Origin: Bacillus gaemokensis
GTDB lineage: Bacteria > Bacillota > Bacilli > Bacillales > Bacillaceae_G
Direction: 5' to 3'
Length of the DNA stretch: 47,018 nt
Assembly (NCBI RefSeq): GCF_001590835.1
Contig: NZ_LTAQ01000070.1
Location: 96,585 to 143,602, forward strand
The notes under the pieces were generated by a model. The model made no database searches and was not told the origin of the DNA. It saw only the letters and a list, made by a program, of their open reading frames with translations. Shown here in pieces: positions 32,028 to 40,639 of the stretch. The translations under genes were made by a program, and so were the position numbers. Position 1 is the stretch's first letter. Each line of letters starts with the position of its first letter.

Positions 32028-32996
32028 TTAATAATCTCTTCCTTTTCCTGAATCCGAGATCTCTATCAATGCTTCTGGGTAAGGTTCAAAATATGTTTGC
32101 CGTAATAAATAGTGCTCTTCAAAACGAAGGGCCCATGATTTTAATACGACAAGCAAATTACTAAGTGGCATTTTCTTCTCTGCATACTTTTGAAGAAGCG
32201 TTAAAAAATGCTCCTTTTCTTGCTGCTTCAAATCGTTTTTAAAGTAACCAAAAATATGCTGACACACATTTATATTTGATGTATAGCGAGGTGTCCGATT
32301 CAATAATTCATATAAAGTTTTCTCATAGTTTTCAAAAATACTTTCAAGATTATCTTTTCCATGATTAGCAATAATTCGTCCTAATTCTTTTTGTTTCATC
32401 TGATTATATGCCATAAATAAATATTTATGGTCCGATTGAAAAGATACAAGTTCTTTCAAACTTTTCTTATGTTTAATGGTTTTAAAATGCGCGGTTGTAA
32501 ACAGTCTTGTGAAGAAATGTTCCCGAATAATAAAATTCGACAATCTACCTTCCTCTTCTATTGCAGCCTGCGAAAAATTTTTTAATACAGCGCTACCAAA
32601 TAGACCAGCACCTTTCCCCTTTACTGGCGCCCTCTCATATCCACTATAAATTTTCACGTCCCTAGTTCCGCAACTTGGAGAACGATTCTTTAAAATAAAA
32701 CCATCAACGTCCGGTAATGCACTTAGAAATTGATCGGAAAACTGCTTCATTTTCTCAGTCATATCTTCTTTTGTCGAGGGCTGAATTAGCTTGTGAATAC
32801 CATCTTTCTCGACAATACGTACTGTTTCACGTGGAATATCTAAACCAATTTCTACTTCAGGACAAACCGGAATAAATGTAACAAGCGGTTTCAAATTTCG
32901 AATCGTAGTATCATGAATCATATCTCCATTATAACGACAAGCCTCAAATTCTAGACATTTACTTACAACAACGGTTGGCTTAGCAAATTGTCGCAT
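32028..32996 (-). CDS. DUF523/DUF1722 protein (TudS-like domain)
   Basis: A 322-residue two-domain protein. Residues about 1-150 form DUF523: VVVSKCLEFEACRYNG, PVCPEVEIGL and KNRSPSCGTRDVKIYSG place the conserved cysteines that bind an iron-sulphur cluster in TudS-type thiouracil desulfidases. Residues about 195-310 are DUF1722 (YbgA-like, HKYLFMAYNQ). The DUF523-DUF1722 fusion is common but its function is not settled. Last gene of the operon started by the ABC ATPase, 4 bases after the TetR gene. ATG 32996 follows GGAGGTAATAAG. Confidence 0.85.
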   Translation of the reverse strand: MRQFAKPTVVVSKCLEFEACRYNGDMIHDTTIRNLKPLVTFIPVCPEVEIGLDIPRETVRIVEKDGIHKLIQPSTKEDMTEKMKQFSDQFLSALPDVDGFILKNRSPSCGTRDVKIYSGYERAPVKGKGAGLFGSAVLKNFSQAAIEEEGRLSNFIIREHFFTRLFTTAHFKTIKHKKSLKELVSFQSDHKYLFMAYNQMKQKELGRIIANHGKDNLESIFENYEKTLYELLNRTPRYTSNINVCQHIFGYFKNDLKQQEKEHFLTLLQKYAEKKMPLSNLLVVLKSWALRFEEHYLLRQTYFEPYPEALIEISDSGKGRDY

Positions 32997-33000
32997 CTTA

Positions 33001-33654
33001 TTACCTCCGAGGTGTTAATCCATACAATATAAATTGAATTGTATTTTCAATTTCCACTTCATCATCCCATTTTGCTTCAGGTAACAGTAAAAAACGGGTT
33101 AAAATTAGTCCAAGTATAGCAGATAAAGTAAATCGTAAAACAGAAGGTGTAGGCATTTCAATAATTTGTCCTTTTTCTTGAAAATATATAATTAATTTTT
33201 TAAAGCGTGAAAAAAGTTCTTTTTCTACTAATTGTTGTATTTCATTTTTTAATTCTGGTTGAAATGGTACTTCTTGTATTAAAATTTTTAACATTGGAAA
33301 ATGCTTTTTTGCAAATTCAAATCGATTTTGAATTGCTTTTCTTAAAAATTCTTCATACGTTTCATACGTATTTTCCAGTATTTCTTTTGCAAAAGCTTGT
33401 ACAAAAAACGGTGCAACCAATTTTGTCAAAGTTGGCATGACAACCGCGAATAATAAATCTTTTTTCGTTTTATAGTAGCGGAAGATTGTTCCTTCCGCTA
33501 CACCAGCCTGCTTTGCAATTTCACTTGTTGAAGTTGACGCATATCCTTTTTCTCCAAACATATCAACTGCAGCTTCTAATATACGCATCTGACGTTCATT
33601 ACGTTTACCTGTATCCGCCCTAGCAAGCAACTCTTCTAGCCAATCTTTCTTCAT
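33001..33654 (-). CDS. TetR/AcrR-family regulator
   Basis: A 217-residue repressor. The N-terminal helix-turn-helix reads RILEAAVDMFGEKGYASTST and SEIAKQAGVAEGTIFRYYKT (about residues 23-63), the standard TetR DNA-binding domain; the rest is helical ligand-binding sequence. It lies third in an operon after an ABC exporter. The palindrome at 35448-35461 over the operon promoter is its likely target, giving autoregulation and induction of the exporter by its substrate. Possible effector: a toxic hydrophobic compound. Confidence 0.88.
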   Translation of the reverse strand: MKKDWLEELLARADTGKRNERQMRILEAAVDMFGEKGYASTSTSEIAKQAGVAEGTIFRYYKTKKDLLFAVVMPTLTKLVAPFFVQAFAKEILENTYETYEEFLRKAIQNRFEFAKKHFPMLKILIQEVPFQPELKNEIQQLVEKELFSRFKKLIIYFQEKGQIIEMPTPSVLRFTLSAILGLILTRFLLLPEAKWDDEVEIENTIQFILYGLTPRR

Positions 33655-33679
33655 TCATAGAGCTCCTTTTTTATAAACA

Positions 33680-34699
33680 TTATATTCTGCGATGTTTCTT
33701 TAAAGCAAATATATTTCCTACAGCGAATAATACTGCAAAAAGAAGTAACACACCGAGATCTCCAGCAATCTCAGCAAATCCTTGATTACGAATCATCACT
33801 TGCCTCATCGCATCTGCACCATATGTGAGGGGAAATAACTTCCCTAACATTTGTAACCACTTATTCATTGATTCAATTGGAAACAAACCCGAAAAGAAAA
33901 TTTGTGGTACGATGACAAGCGGAATAAACTGAATCATTTGGAATTCATTGTTCGCATATGCCGATAAAAACGTTCCTAATGTTAATGCTGTTAAAGAAAG
34001 CATACATGTAATCAGTAACGTAAGCCATGGAGAACCCGCTACGTATAAATCAAGAATATATACAGAAAAACTTACAATTATAATTGATTGTACAAACGCA
34101 AAAATACCAAACCCGAGTATATAACCAACTACAATTTCCCATCGGCGTACTGGAGTGGATAGCAGTCTTTCTAATATTCCACTTAATCGTTCACGTACGA
34201 AGGATACGCCTGATAAAATGAAGACAAAGAAAAATGTAAAGAAACCAATTAATATGGGTCCAAGCCCATCAAACATTGTAAAATCTGCAGAACCATGTAA
34301 AAAATCAATTTCTGGTTTCATACCAGGTATTTCATTTTTTTCTATCCCCTTTTGTAATACTTGAAGCACTGCACGATTTTTTGAAGAATCACTTCCTTCT
34401 AGCAATACATTTACTTTTCCATTCTCTAAAGTTACAATAGCATCTATTTGTTGATCTTCTAATTTAGAATGCGCATTTTCTTTGCTAAGCTCATAAGTGA
34501 TTGCATCTTGTTTTTTCATTGATTCCATCATAGGCGCTGGAACATCTACGAATGCGATATGAGGCGTATATTCATTTTGTGTAAATACAAGCGACAATAG
34601 CCAAAGTAGTAACATTGGAGCTCCAAACATCATTGCAAGTGATCTTTTATCTCGAAGAAACTGACGAATAATCCGAATCATTACACCACCGACTCTCAT
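33680..34699 (-). CDS. ABC-2 type transporter permease
   Basis: A 339-residue membrane protein. One transmembrane helix near 25-45, a large external loop (about 50-155) with SSKNRAVLQVLQKGIEK, then five helices (about 160-335) including RERLSGILERLLSTPVRRWE, the ABC-2 coupling segment. Architecture matches YhgE/DrrB-like drug or lipid exporters. The start ATG overlaps the ATPase stop (TAATG); an internal ATG six codons later is an alternative. Works with the ATPase encoded just upstream. Confidence 0.87.
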   Translation of the reverse strand: MRVGGVMIRIIRQFLRDKRSLAMMFGAPMLLLWLLSLVFTQNEYTPHIAFVDVPAPMMESMKKQDAITYELSKENAHSKLEDQQIDAIVTLENGKVNVLLEGSDSSKNRAVLQVLQKGIEKNEIPGMKPEIDFLHGSADFTMFDGLGPILIGFFTFFFVFILSGVSFVRERLSGILERLLSTPVRRWEIVVGYILGFGIFAFVQSIIIVSFSVYILDLYVAGSPWLTLLITCMLSLTALTLGTFLSAYANNEFQMIQFIPLVIVPQIFFSGLFPIESMNKWLQMLGKLFPLTYGADAMRQVMIRNQGFAEIAGDLGVLLLFAVLFAVGNIFALKKHRRI

Positions 34700-35421
34700 T
34701 ACTCAACCGCTCCTTCCAACAGAAATACATCTTCAATCCGTCCTGATGAGGTTCTTTCTTTTAAATCATTTGGTGTTCCCGTCGCAATTAAATTACCATC
34801 CCTGATTAATCCAAGACGTTCACAAAATTCAGCTTCGTCCATAATGTGTGTTGTCACAATGATGGTTGTTCCTTGTTTTTTAAGGTCATAAAATTTCTCC
34901 CAAATCGATTTGCGGAGAACTGGATCAATCCCCACAGTTGGTTCATCTAAAATTAATATCTTCGGTTCATGTAAAAGTGCCATAGCCAGCGATAAACGTT
35001 TCTTCATCCCACCTGAAAAATGTTGCACCTGTTTTTTGGCATGTTGGGATAATTGTACTAACGTGAAAACTTCAACAATCCTATCTTTCTTCTGTTTCCC
35101 TTTTAACCCATACATCGTTGCGATAAAATCTGCATTTTCATAAGCTGATAATTCTTCATAAAGTGCATCTGCCTGTGCCATATAACCTATTTGTTTCATG
35201 CCATTTAAGTTTGGCATCTTTATCCCTAAAGCTATTACATCTCCTGTCGTTGATTCACTAATACCAGCAATCATTTTAATAAGTGTCGTTTTACCAGAAC
35301 CAGATGGACCTACTATCCCGAAAATCTCTGTTTCTTCTACAGATAGTGAAATATTATGCAATACTTCCTTCTTTCCAAAACGCTTTGATACATCCTGTAA
35401 AATGACAGATGGTTGTTGCAT
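34699..35421 (-). CDS. ABC transporter ATP-binding protein
   Basis: A 240-residue ATPase. Walker A GPSGSGKTTL (near 39), Q-loop YMAQADALYEEL, signature FSGGMKKRLSLAMAL (near 137), Walker B ILILDEPTVGIDP (near 155) and the switch His in TTHIMDEAEF. It is the first gene of the operon; with the permease it forms an ABC-2 exporter. Regulated by the TetR operator upstream. Confidence 0.92.
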   Translation of the reverse strand: MQQPSVILQDVSKRFGKKEVLHNISLSVEETEIFGIVGPSGSGKTTLIKMIAGISESTTGDVIALGIKMPNLNGMKQIGYMAQADALYEELSAYENADFIATMYGLKGKQKKDRIVEVFTLVQLSQHAKKQVQHFSGGMKKRLSLAMALLHEPKILILDEPTVGIDPVLRKSIWEKFYDLKKQGTTIIVTTHIMDEAEFCERLGLIRDGNLIATGTPNDLKERTSSGRIEDVFLLEGAVE

Positions 35422-35447
35422 TTAAAATCTCCCCCTTTTATAAAATG

Positions 35448-35461
35448 AGTGAGTACTCACT
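35448..35461 (-). promoter_or_regulatory. TetR operator palindrome
   Basis: A perfect 14-base palindrome AGTGAGTACTCACT lies 27 bases before the ABC ATPase ATG and just downstream of the -10 element at 35466-35471, where a bound repressor would block transcription. TetR proteins of exporter operons often bind TGAGTGAxTCACTCA-like sites. Confidence 0.75.
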
Positions 35462-35465
35462 TTTT

Positions 35466-35493
35466 ATTTTACTCTTGAAATACTATATGTCAA
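35466..35493 (-). promoter_or_regulatory. Sigma-A promoter of the ABC/TetR operon
   Basis: On the minus strand TTGACA (35488-35493) is followed after 16 bases by TAAAAT (35466-35471). The operator palindrome abuts the -10 element. The 35494-35791 gap beyond holds a terminator and, at 35673-35762, a 29-codon remnant ending VVSRGNMKLSV that I do not recognise. Confidence 0.7.
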
Positions 35494-35544
35494 TTTTTTG
35501 TGAATACCCCTCTCTTTTTACTAATAACTCATTAAAAACAACCC

Positions 35545-35595
35545 AAAAAAAGAGCCGACAATAGATTTTTATCCTTCTTGTATCGACTCTTTTTC
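35545..35595. terminator. Terminator hairpin
   Basis: Stem AAAAAGAGCCGA / TCGACTCTTTTT with one imperfect pair and T-rich flanks on both strands, between the ABC operon promoter and the end of the hypothetical gene at 35792. Confidence 0.65.
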
Positions 35596-35791
35596 TCTTT
35601 GATTTAGTTTTTTTATTCGGTCTATGAAATTATAAGACCATTGGGACATTTTTGATTCCATATACATTTCTTTTATACACTTAATTTCATATTCCCCCTA
35701 CTCACTACTGTATCAATAGCAACAGTATTTTTATCTATTGTTCCAGTAGATAATATACCAATCTACTCATTATTTATTACTCCAAAAAAAA

Positions 35792-36043
35792 TTAAATATT
35801 TAACTTTAAATATTTCCTAATTCTAGCAATATCTAAAGAATATTCGATCACTAGTTGCTGTATAGGAAAAATAACTTTTTCTGGATATAAATGTGCATAT
35901 TGTAAAGTTTCCATATATTTTTCTAGTCTTTTTTCTAAGTACTTGATAATTTGCTCCGGATGATTTACCAATAAACATTGACTATAATAATGAATTTGTT
36001 CTTCAATCGCAGTATACTCCTCAATTTCAAATTCTTTATGCAT
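35792..36043 (-). CDS. Small hypothetical helical protein (83 residues)
   Basis: A cytosolic, highly charged and mostly helical protein (HKEFEIEEYTAIEEQIHYYS, EQIIKYLEKRLEKYMETLQY) without signal or membrane segment. AAGGAG lies 9 bases before the ATG, which supports translation. No family recognised. Neighbours are unrelated. Confidence 0.6.
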   Translation of the reverse strand: MHKEFEIEEYTAIEEQIHYYSQCLLVNHPEQIIKYLEKRLEKYMETLQYAHLYPEKVIFPIQQLVIEYSLDIARIRKYLKLNI

Positions 36044-36320
36044 GTGTACGCTCCTTTATAAAAAGTTTTATATTCACAAGCCATAAACGTTCTAATTCCA
36101 TAAAAGCTGAGTATTTTAATTATTTACACTATAACAAAAGCATTTAGTCAAAATTTGTTAGTTTATGTAACGAAGAACAAATTTAACAAAACTGTAATGG
36201 ATACTTATACTTTGTAGCAAACAACTTTTTATATAGACACTTCCAACTGTAACACTTTATTTTCCATACAAATAATTTTATTGCATTTACAAATCCAATG
36301 CCCTCAAAAACTAATAAAAA

Positions 36321-36350
36321 AGTCGTACAAATTAATCAAACTGTACGACT
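36321..36350 (-). terminator. Terminator overlapping the phosphoesterase stop codon
   Basis: A 9-bp perfect stem AGTCGTACA / TGTACGACT with a 12-base loop spans the stop codon of the minus-strand metallophosphoesterase gene and is followed on that strand by a run of T. Confidence 0.75.
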
Positions 36351-37183
36351 ACAATCTCAGGTCTATTAAAAATCCTTTGAGGAATGATACTATTTCCTAA
36401 ACCTCTATTTACTATCATAGAAGTAACTCCTTCTTTATATAAACCAGCCGTATATTTCGGTAATACTCCTTGATTAGGTGCAACTAAACCTCCAATAAAA
36501 GGTAGCCTAACTTGTCCACCATGAGCATGACCAGTAAGAACTACATCTATTTGATGTTCGGCATATGCTTGGAAATGCTCAGGTCGATGTGACAATAATA
36601 CTTTAAATCCAACTGGGTCAATAACATTAGTAACTTTGATAATCTCATTTGTTATTGTGGTCATTTCATCATTTCCATCGCTATTTTCCACTGTAAATGT
36701 AGGATCATCTATACCTAAAATGTAAATTTCTTGTCCATCTTTTTGAATACGTATATGCTCATTCCTTAAAACTGAAACATTGTATTGTTTTAATTTTTTT
36801 TCTAGACTGGCGTAGCGCCCTGACCACGCTTCATGATTTCCTGTAACAAAATAAACAGGATAATGCTGCACAAGTTGTTTAATCACTTCTAAACTTGCTT
36901 CCGCATCATATCGCTTACTATCAATCAAATCACCAGTAATAGCAATTATATCAGGTTTTAGACTCTTCACTTTTTCAATTAAAACTTCTTGCTTATCTCC
37001 AAATTTTTTACTATGCAAATCGGACAACTGTACAATTTTGAAACCCTTAAAATTAGTTGGTATTTTACTAGATGTGATTGATATTTTGTTTACACTTAAT
37101 AAATTGTTTTGCAAATATGAAAATGTGCTGATTCCTATTAAGGTGGCAATTATAATAGAGATTCTTTTATATTTCTTTTTCAT
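36332..37183 (-). CDS. Membrane-anchored metallophosphoesterase (YkuE/YaeI-like)
   Basis: A 283-residue calcineurin-like enzyme. An N-terminal hydrophobic segment (about 8-25) anchors it. Metal ligands are in QLSDLHSKKFG (DxH), ITGDLIDS (GDxxD), TGNHEAW (GNH[E]), LLSHRP and LTGHAHGGQV (GHxH). Relatives hydrolyse UDP-diacylglucosamine or other phosphodiesters at the membrane surface. No operon partner is obvious. Confidence 0.88.
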   Translation of the reverse strand: MKKKYKRISIIIATLIGISTFSYLQNNLLSVNKISITSSKIPTNFKGFKIVQLSDLHSKKFGDKQEVLIEKVKSLKPDIIAITGDLIDSKRYDAEASLEVIKQLVQHYPVYFVTGNHEAWSGRYASLEKKLKQYNVSVLRNEHIRIQKDGQEIYILGIDDPTFTVENSDGNDEMTTITNEIIKVTNVIDPVGFKVLLSHRPEHFQAYAEHQIDVVLTGHAHGGQVRLPFIGGLVAPNQGVLPKYTAGLYKEGVTSMIVNRGLGNSIIPQRIFNRPEIVVVQFD

Positions 37184-37308
37184 TTTTCCTCCTAACTATT
37201 CTTTTATTCAAACAGATTCATATTTTCTACTAATCAAAAATCAATATAAATGCTTTCTTTTTATTTTTCGCACCACAGCCCTCTAAATGTTCTACTACTT
37301 TTAATATA

Positions 37309-38679
37309 TTAAATTTCTTTCCATAAAGCTAAAGCAAATATCCAATTTGGATCACCATTTCCTTGATAACTTTGAACCGCTTCATATGTTTTCCCTTGAT
37401 ATACTACTCTATCACCTTTTGTATAGGCGCTTTTTGGATTCCACTCTGGGTAGAATGAACTTTGCTCTTTTGTTTTCACTGTGAAAACATTACTGCGAAC
37501 AGATTCATTTCCAGCTGTATCAACTGCAGTAACTGTATACTTGTATACAGTATTTTGTTGTAAGTTCTTATCCATAAATGATGTAGTTTCAGAAGTGCCA
37601 ACTTTTGTTATTTTTCCATTTGCATCTTCTCGATAAACCACATAATGGTTCACTGCTATATTGTCCTCCGACGGGCTCCACATTAGATCGACAGTAGATG
37701 ATGTTGTACCCATACTATGTAAGTTTTTCGGCTGTGTTGGCACTTCTAAATCTGGTGATTCTACTAGTGTTTTTACAGATATCGCTTTACTTTCCTTAGA
37801 CATGTTTCCTGCTGTATCTACAGCTTTTACCGTATAAGAATAATCTGTACTAGCCACTAATTTCTTATCTGTAAATGTTGTACCAGTTACAGTAGTAATC
37901 TCTTTACCATCTCTAAATACTTTATATTCTTTTACAGATACATTATCTGTAGAAGAATCCCACTTTAACTCTGCACTATTTGAAGTGATTTTAATTGCAT
38001 GTAAGTTTTGTGGTTGTGTTGGTGCCTCTATATCTGGGGCTACATCATTAATTAAATTAACATCAATCACATTATAAAAAGCATTTGCAGTATCTGCTAC
38101 ATCCCAAACAGCTAAGATCACATGATATCCACTGCGGTCAGTTGGTATATTAACCGTATGAGTTAAATTATTAGAAGCTGCTGAACCATTATGTTCTACA
38201 GTTCCAATTGGTTCAAAATTGGCACGTGTTAAAGGTTTATTAGGATCCCATCCCTTTTTCGTAATATAGTAGTGCCACTTTGTCGTTGGATGTGGCGCAG
38301 TATATTTCCATGTAAAAGTATTTTGTCCTCCAGCTATACTATTCTTGAACCAACGATTTGCCGTCTGTTGATCGAGAATTCCTTCAAACAGACCTCCTGC
38401 AGAAGCGATTTCGCCGTCAGTTGGCCCATTTACTGGAAATCCTTTCGGTGCTTCTAAGCTTTGTGGCTCATACATCACATTCCCACAATTTAAATTTAAT
38501 GAACCGTAAGATTGACTACACAATGCTGCACGACTACTTGGTTTTTCCACAAATCCATGTGCATAAGCATTATCTGGTATTAACATAGCTCCTATAATTC
38601 CCGTTGCTACTATAGCGGCACTAACACCTTTTTTTCTTGCACTTGTTTCTTTAGAAAGAAATGAAAACTTTTTAATCAA
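37309..38679 (-). CDS. Secreted AA10 lytic polysaccharide monooxygenase with two FnIII domains and CBM5/12
   Basis: A 456-residue secreted copper enzyme that cleaves chitin (or cellulose) oxidatively. The signal peptide ends PDNAYA and the mature protein starts with His 41 (HGFVEKPSSRA), which with His 130 in APHPTTKWHYY makes the copper-binding histidine brace. Two fibronectin III domains (about 225-310 and 320-405, APTQPQNLH and VPTQPKNLH) and a C-terminal CBM5/12 (YPEWNPKSAYTKGDRVVYQG) follow. The start is TTG 38679 with AGGGGG 8 bases upstream; an upstream TTG 12 codons earlier has none. A possible cre site lies at 38749. Confidence 0.9.
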   Translation of the reverse strand: MIKKFSFLSKETSARKKGVSAAIVATGIIGAMLIPDNAYAHGFVEKPSSRAALCSQSYGSLNLNCGNVMYEPQSLEAPKGFPVNGPTDGEIASAGGLFEGILDQQTANRWFKNSIAGGQNTFTWKYTAPHPTTKWHYYITKKGWDPNKPLTRANFEPIGTVEHNGSAASNNLTHTVNIPTDRSGYHVILAVWDVADTANAFYNVIDVNLINDVAPDIEAPTQPQNLHAIKITSNSAELKWDSSTDNVSVKEYKVFRDGKEITTVTGTTFTDKKLVASTDYSYTVKAVDTAGNMSKESKAISVKTLVESPDLEVPTQPKNLHSMGTTSSTVDLMWSPSEDNIAVNHYVVYREDANGKITKVGTSETTSFMDKNLQQNTVYKYTVTAVDTAGNESVRSNVFTVKTKEQSSFYPEWNPKSAYTKGDRVVYQGKTYEAVQSYQGNGDPNWIFALALWKEI

Positions 38680-38748
38680 CTTTTTGTCCCCCTTGGTATG
38701 CTCTATTACAAACAATTAATTTCGAGGGCTTTGATGCAAAAAACAAAA

Positions 38749-38762
38749 AGAAAGCGTTTTAA
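38749..38762. promoter_or_regulatory. Candidate CcpA cre site upstream of the LPMO gene
   Basis: AGAAAGCGTTTTAA matches 12 of 14 positions of the cre consensus TGWAARCGNTWNCW and lies 70 bases before the TTG start of the LPMO gene. Carbon catabolite control of a chitin-degrading enzyme would make sense. The rest of 38763-38999 is A/T-rich with no gene. Confidence 0.45.
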
Positions 38763-38999
38763 TTTTTATCTAATAAAATATAAACTTTTATATATTTTCT
38801 CGAATTATTTTTCTATACTTAATTTGGTACATGAAATTTCCGATTCAGTTAATCGTGATTAAATTTAGGTTATTATCTATCTAATTTTACACTGCACTTA
38901 TATTATTAACTTTTCATTGAAACTTTTCTAATTCTAATATCTCTATATAAAAAACAAACAGGACATAATTCACTATCATACCCTGTTTGTAAGTATCTA

Positions 39000-39623
39000 T
39001 CAAGATGATTTTGCAATCCTATCTTTCATCTTCTGTATTACCTCATCATCAGATATTTTTTGACCAGCAGGAAGGTTTAATATAGATGCCGCTCCTTTAC
39101 TAAGATAGATCTCTTTATTCGTATCATGACTCACAACAAATAAACCTTGCCCCTCAAATTCAAAATAAGCAACTTCTTTTATTTGCTCCGTATTATTTTT
39201 TATAGTTTGATAGATCTCATATAAATCTTTACTCCTATTTTCCCCACCCATACGTATAGGTTCTATATCATTTGCTACAATCAACCCTTCTGGCTGTTCT
39301 CCTTCCATAATAAACCATAGCTTTTCTTTTGTTGGTAATAAAACTTCTGAGATATTTTTGGAATTTATATTTAAAATTTGTTGTGCTTGTATCGTATTAT
39401 AAATAGGGAAAGAAAATGTAGAAGTTGTTACTAAGGTTGGAGTTAGATTTTCATTGTGGTTTTCGTTTTCAGATGAAATAAATTTACCGTGCTGATAATC
39501 TTTTAGTGCTACAGATTCTGGTGTTTCTTTAGATTTATTAGATGCATATCCAATTCGATTTACACATACAATCGCAATAATTAAACAAGTGCACGGTATC
39601 AAGAACTTAAGAATTTTTCTCAT
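39000..39623 (-). CDS. Secreted hypothetical protein paired with the papain-like protease
   Basis: A 207-residue protein with an N-terminal export signal (KILKFLIPCTCLIIAIVCVN, residues 3-22). The rest is soluble with alternating beta strands (EKLWFIMEGEQPEGLIVAND, VAYFEFEGQGLFVVSHD) and no family that I recognise. It follows the protease gene by 30 bases with its own GGGAGG, so the two are co-transcribed. It could be an inhibitor, chaperone or substrate of the protease, by analogy with the staphopain-staphostatin pairs, though those inhibitors are cytosolic and unrelated in sequence. ATG 39623 is the only start with reasonable spacing. Confidence 0.6.
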   Translation of the reverse strand: MRKILKFLIPCTCLIIAIVCVNRIGYASNKSKETPESVALKDYQHGKFISSENENHNENLTPTLVTTSTFSFPIYNTIQAQQILNINSKNISEVLLPTKEKLWFIMEGEQPEGLIVANDIEPIRMGGENRSKDLYEIYQTIKNNTEQIKEVAYFEFEGQGLFVVSHDTNKEIYLSKGAASILNLPAGQKISDDEVIQKMKDRIAKSS

Positions 39624-39653
39624 AAATATACGCAACCTCCCGCTCTAACAAAA

Positions 39654-40463
39654 TTAATTTGCACGAACATTATAGACTGTTTCGTTCCACCAAAAATTAT
39701 TATTATTATCAAAGGAACTAAAATTATGATTGTAGTGGTCACCATACCAAGGATCCATATATGTTATATAATCGACTCCATTTGTTCCTTTATAATAACC
39801 ATCCAGTACTAAGAAATGTCCAACATTTGCACCATTCTGCCACATAATAAGTGCAATCATCGGCTGATTGCTATTAATCTGATTTTTAAACCAATCGTAC
39901 GATTTAGCACCTGAACTGATTGCAGAGCTAAATCCATATCCTGATAATCCATATTGTATTTCTCTAGAAGTAGCTGGGTTATTATAAGAACCTCCTTTGA
40001 CATATCTAACGAATTGGTCTTGTGTAGGTGTTTTTCCGAAATGATTTAAAACGGAAACAGATGTACCTGCCCAACACCAATTTGATCTTTCTTGCAAAAT
40101 GTTAGGAACAGATAATTTACGATCCGCCGAAGTATTTGGAGGATTTCCATTTATATAAGCTGATGTAACAAAGACTTTTTTTCCATTTTTAAAATAATAA
40201 AACCAACGATTATCCAAATTCCCAGTCCAATAATCTTTAACTTCTTCGCCGTATTCCCATCCCTTAAATGTCACTTTTGTATTCCCTGGCAGTACCTCTA
40301 CAATATTAGCATTTAAACTCTTTGCATCTCTAACATTTACATTAAGTGGTGCTGTAGTACCTGAAAACTCAACCTCATCAGCAAAAATTATTTCGCTGTC
40401 CGTGAAATTCCATGTAAAAAAAACTAAGAGCATACATACGAAAAGCTGTTTTGCTACTTTCAT
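39654..40463 (-). CDS. Secreted papain-like cysteine protease with SH3 domain
   Basis: A 269-residue exported protease. Signal peptide about 1-28; bacterial SH3 domain about 35-105 (PLNVNVRDAKSLNANIVEVL, wall binding); catalytic domain about 115-269. The active site reads VPNILQERSNWCWAGTSVSV with Gln 124 (oxyanion hole) and Cys 130, GANVGHFLVLDGYY with His 216, and MDPWYGD with Asp 237. The NWCWA motif is shared by staphopain/AvrRpt2-type C39-like peptidases. No propeptide is visible. AAGGAG lies 7 bases before the ATG. The downstream gene encodes a secreted partner. Confidence 0.82.
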   Translation of the reverse strand: MKVAKQLFVCMLLVFFTWNFTDSEIIFADEVEFSGTTAPLNVNVRDAKSLNANIVEVLPGNTKVTFKGWEYGEEVKDYWTGNLDNRWFYYFKNGKKVFVTSAYINGNPPNTSADRKLSVPNILQERSNWCWAGTSVSVLNHFGKTPTQDQFVRYVKGGSYNNPATSREIQYGLSGYGFSSAISSGAKSYDWFKNQINSNQPMIALIMWQNGANVGHFLVLDGYYKGTNGVDYITYMDPWYGDHYNHNFSSFDNNNNFWWNETVYNVRAN

Positions 40464-40593
40464 TTTCTCACTCCTTTTTCACATGATTCTCATAGGAAAA
40501 ACCACCAACAATTAAACATTATTAATTGTTCAAGCTTAATATTACACACTAAAGAAAATACAATATATGATTAAATAAATTTACATTCCAAAT

Positions 40594-40627
40594 AAAAAAC
40601 AGCCTATAAATTTTATAGACTGTTTTT
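40594..40627 (-). terminator. Terminator of pepD
   Basis: A 16-bp stem with one imperfect pair (AAAAAACAGCCTATAAA / TTTATAGACTGTTTTT) directly downstream of the dipeptidase stop. The protease promoter must lie between here and 40463; an inverted repeat AACAATTAA / TTAATTGTT at 40507-40530 in that gap is a possible operator. Confidence 0.75.
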
Positions 40628-40639
40628 GGTATTACTAAA

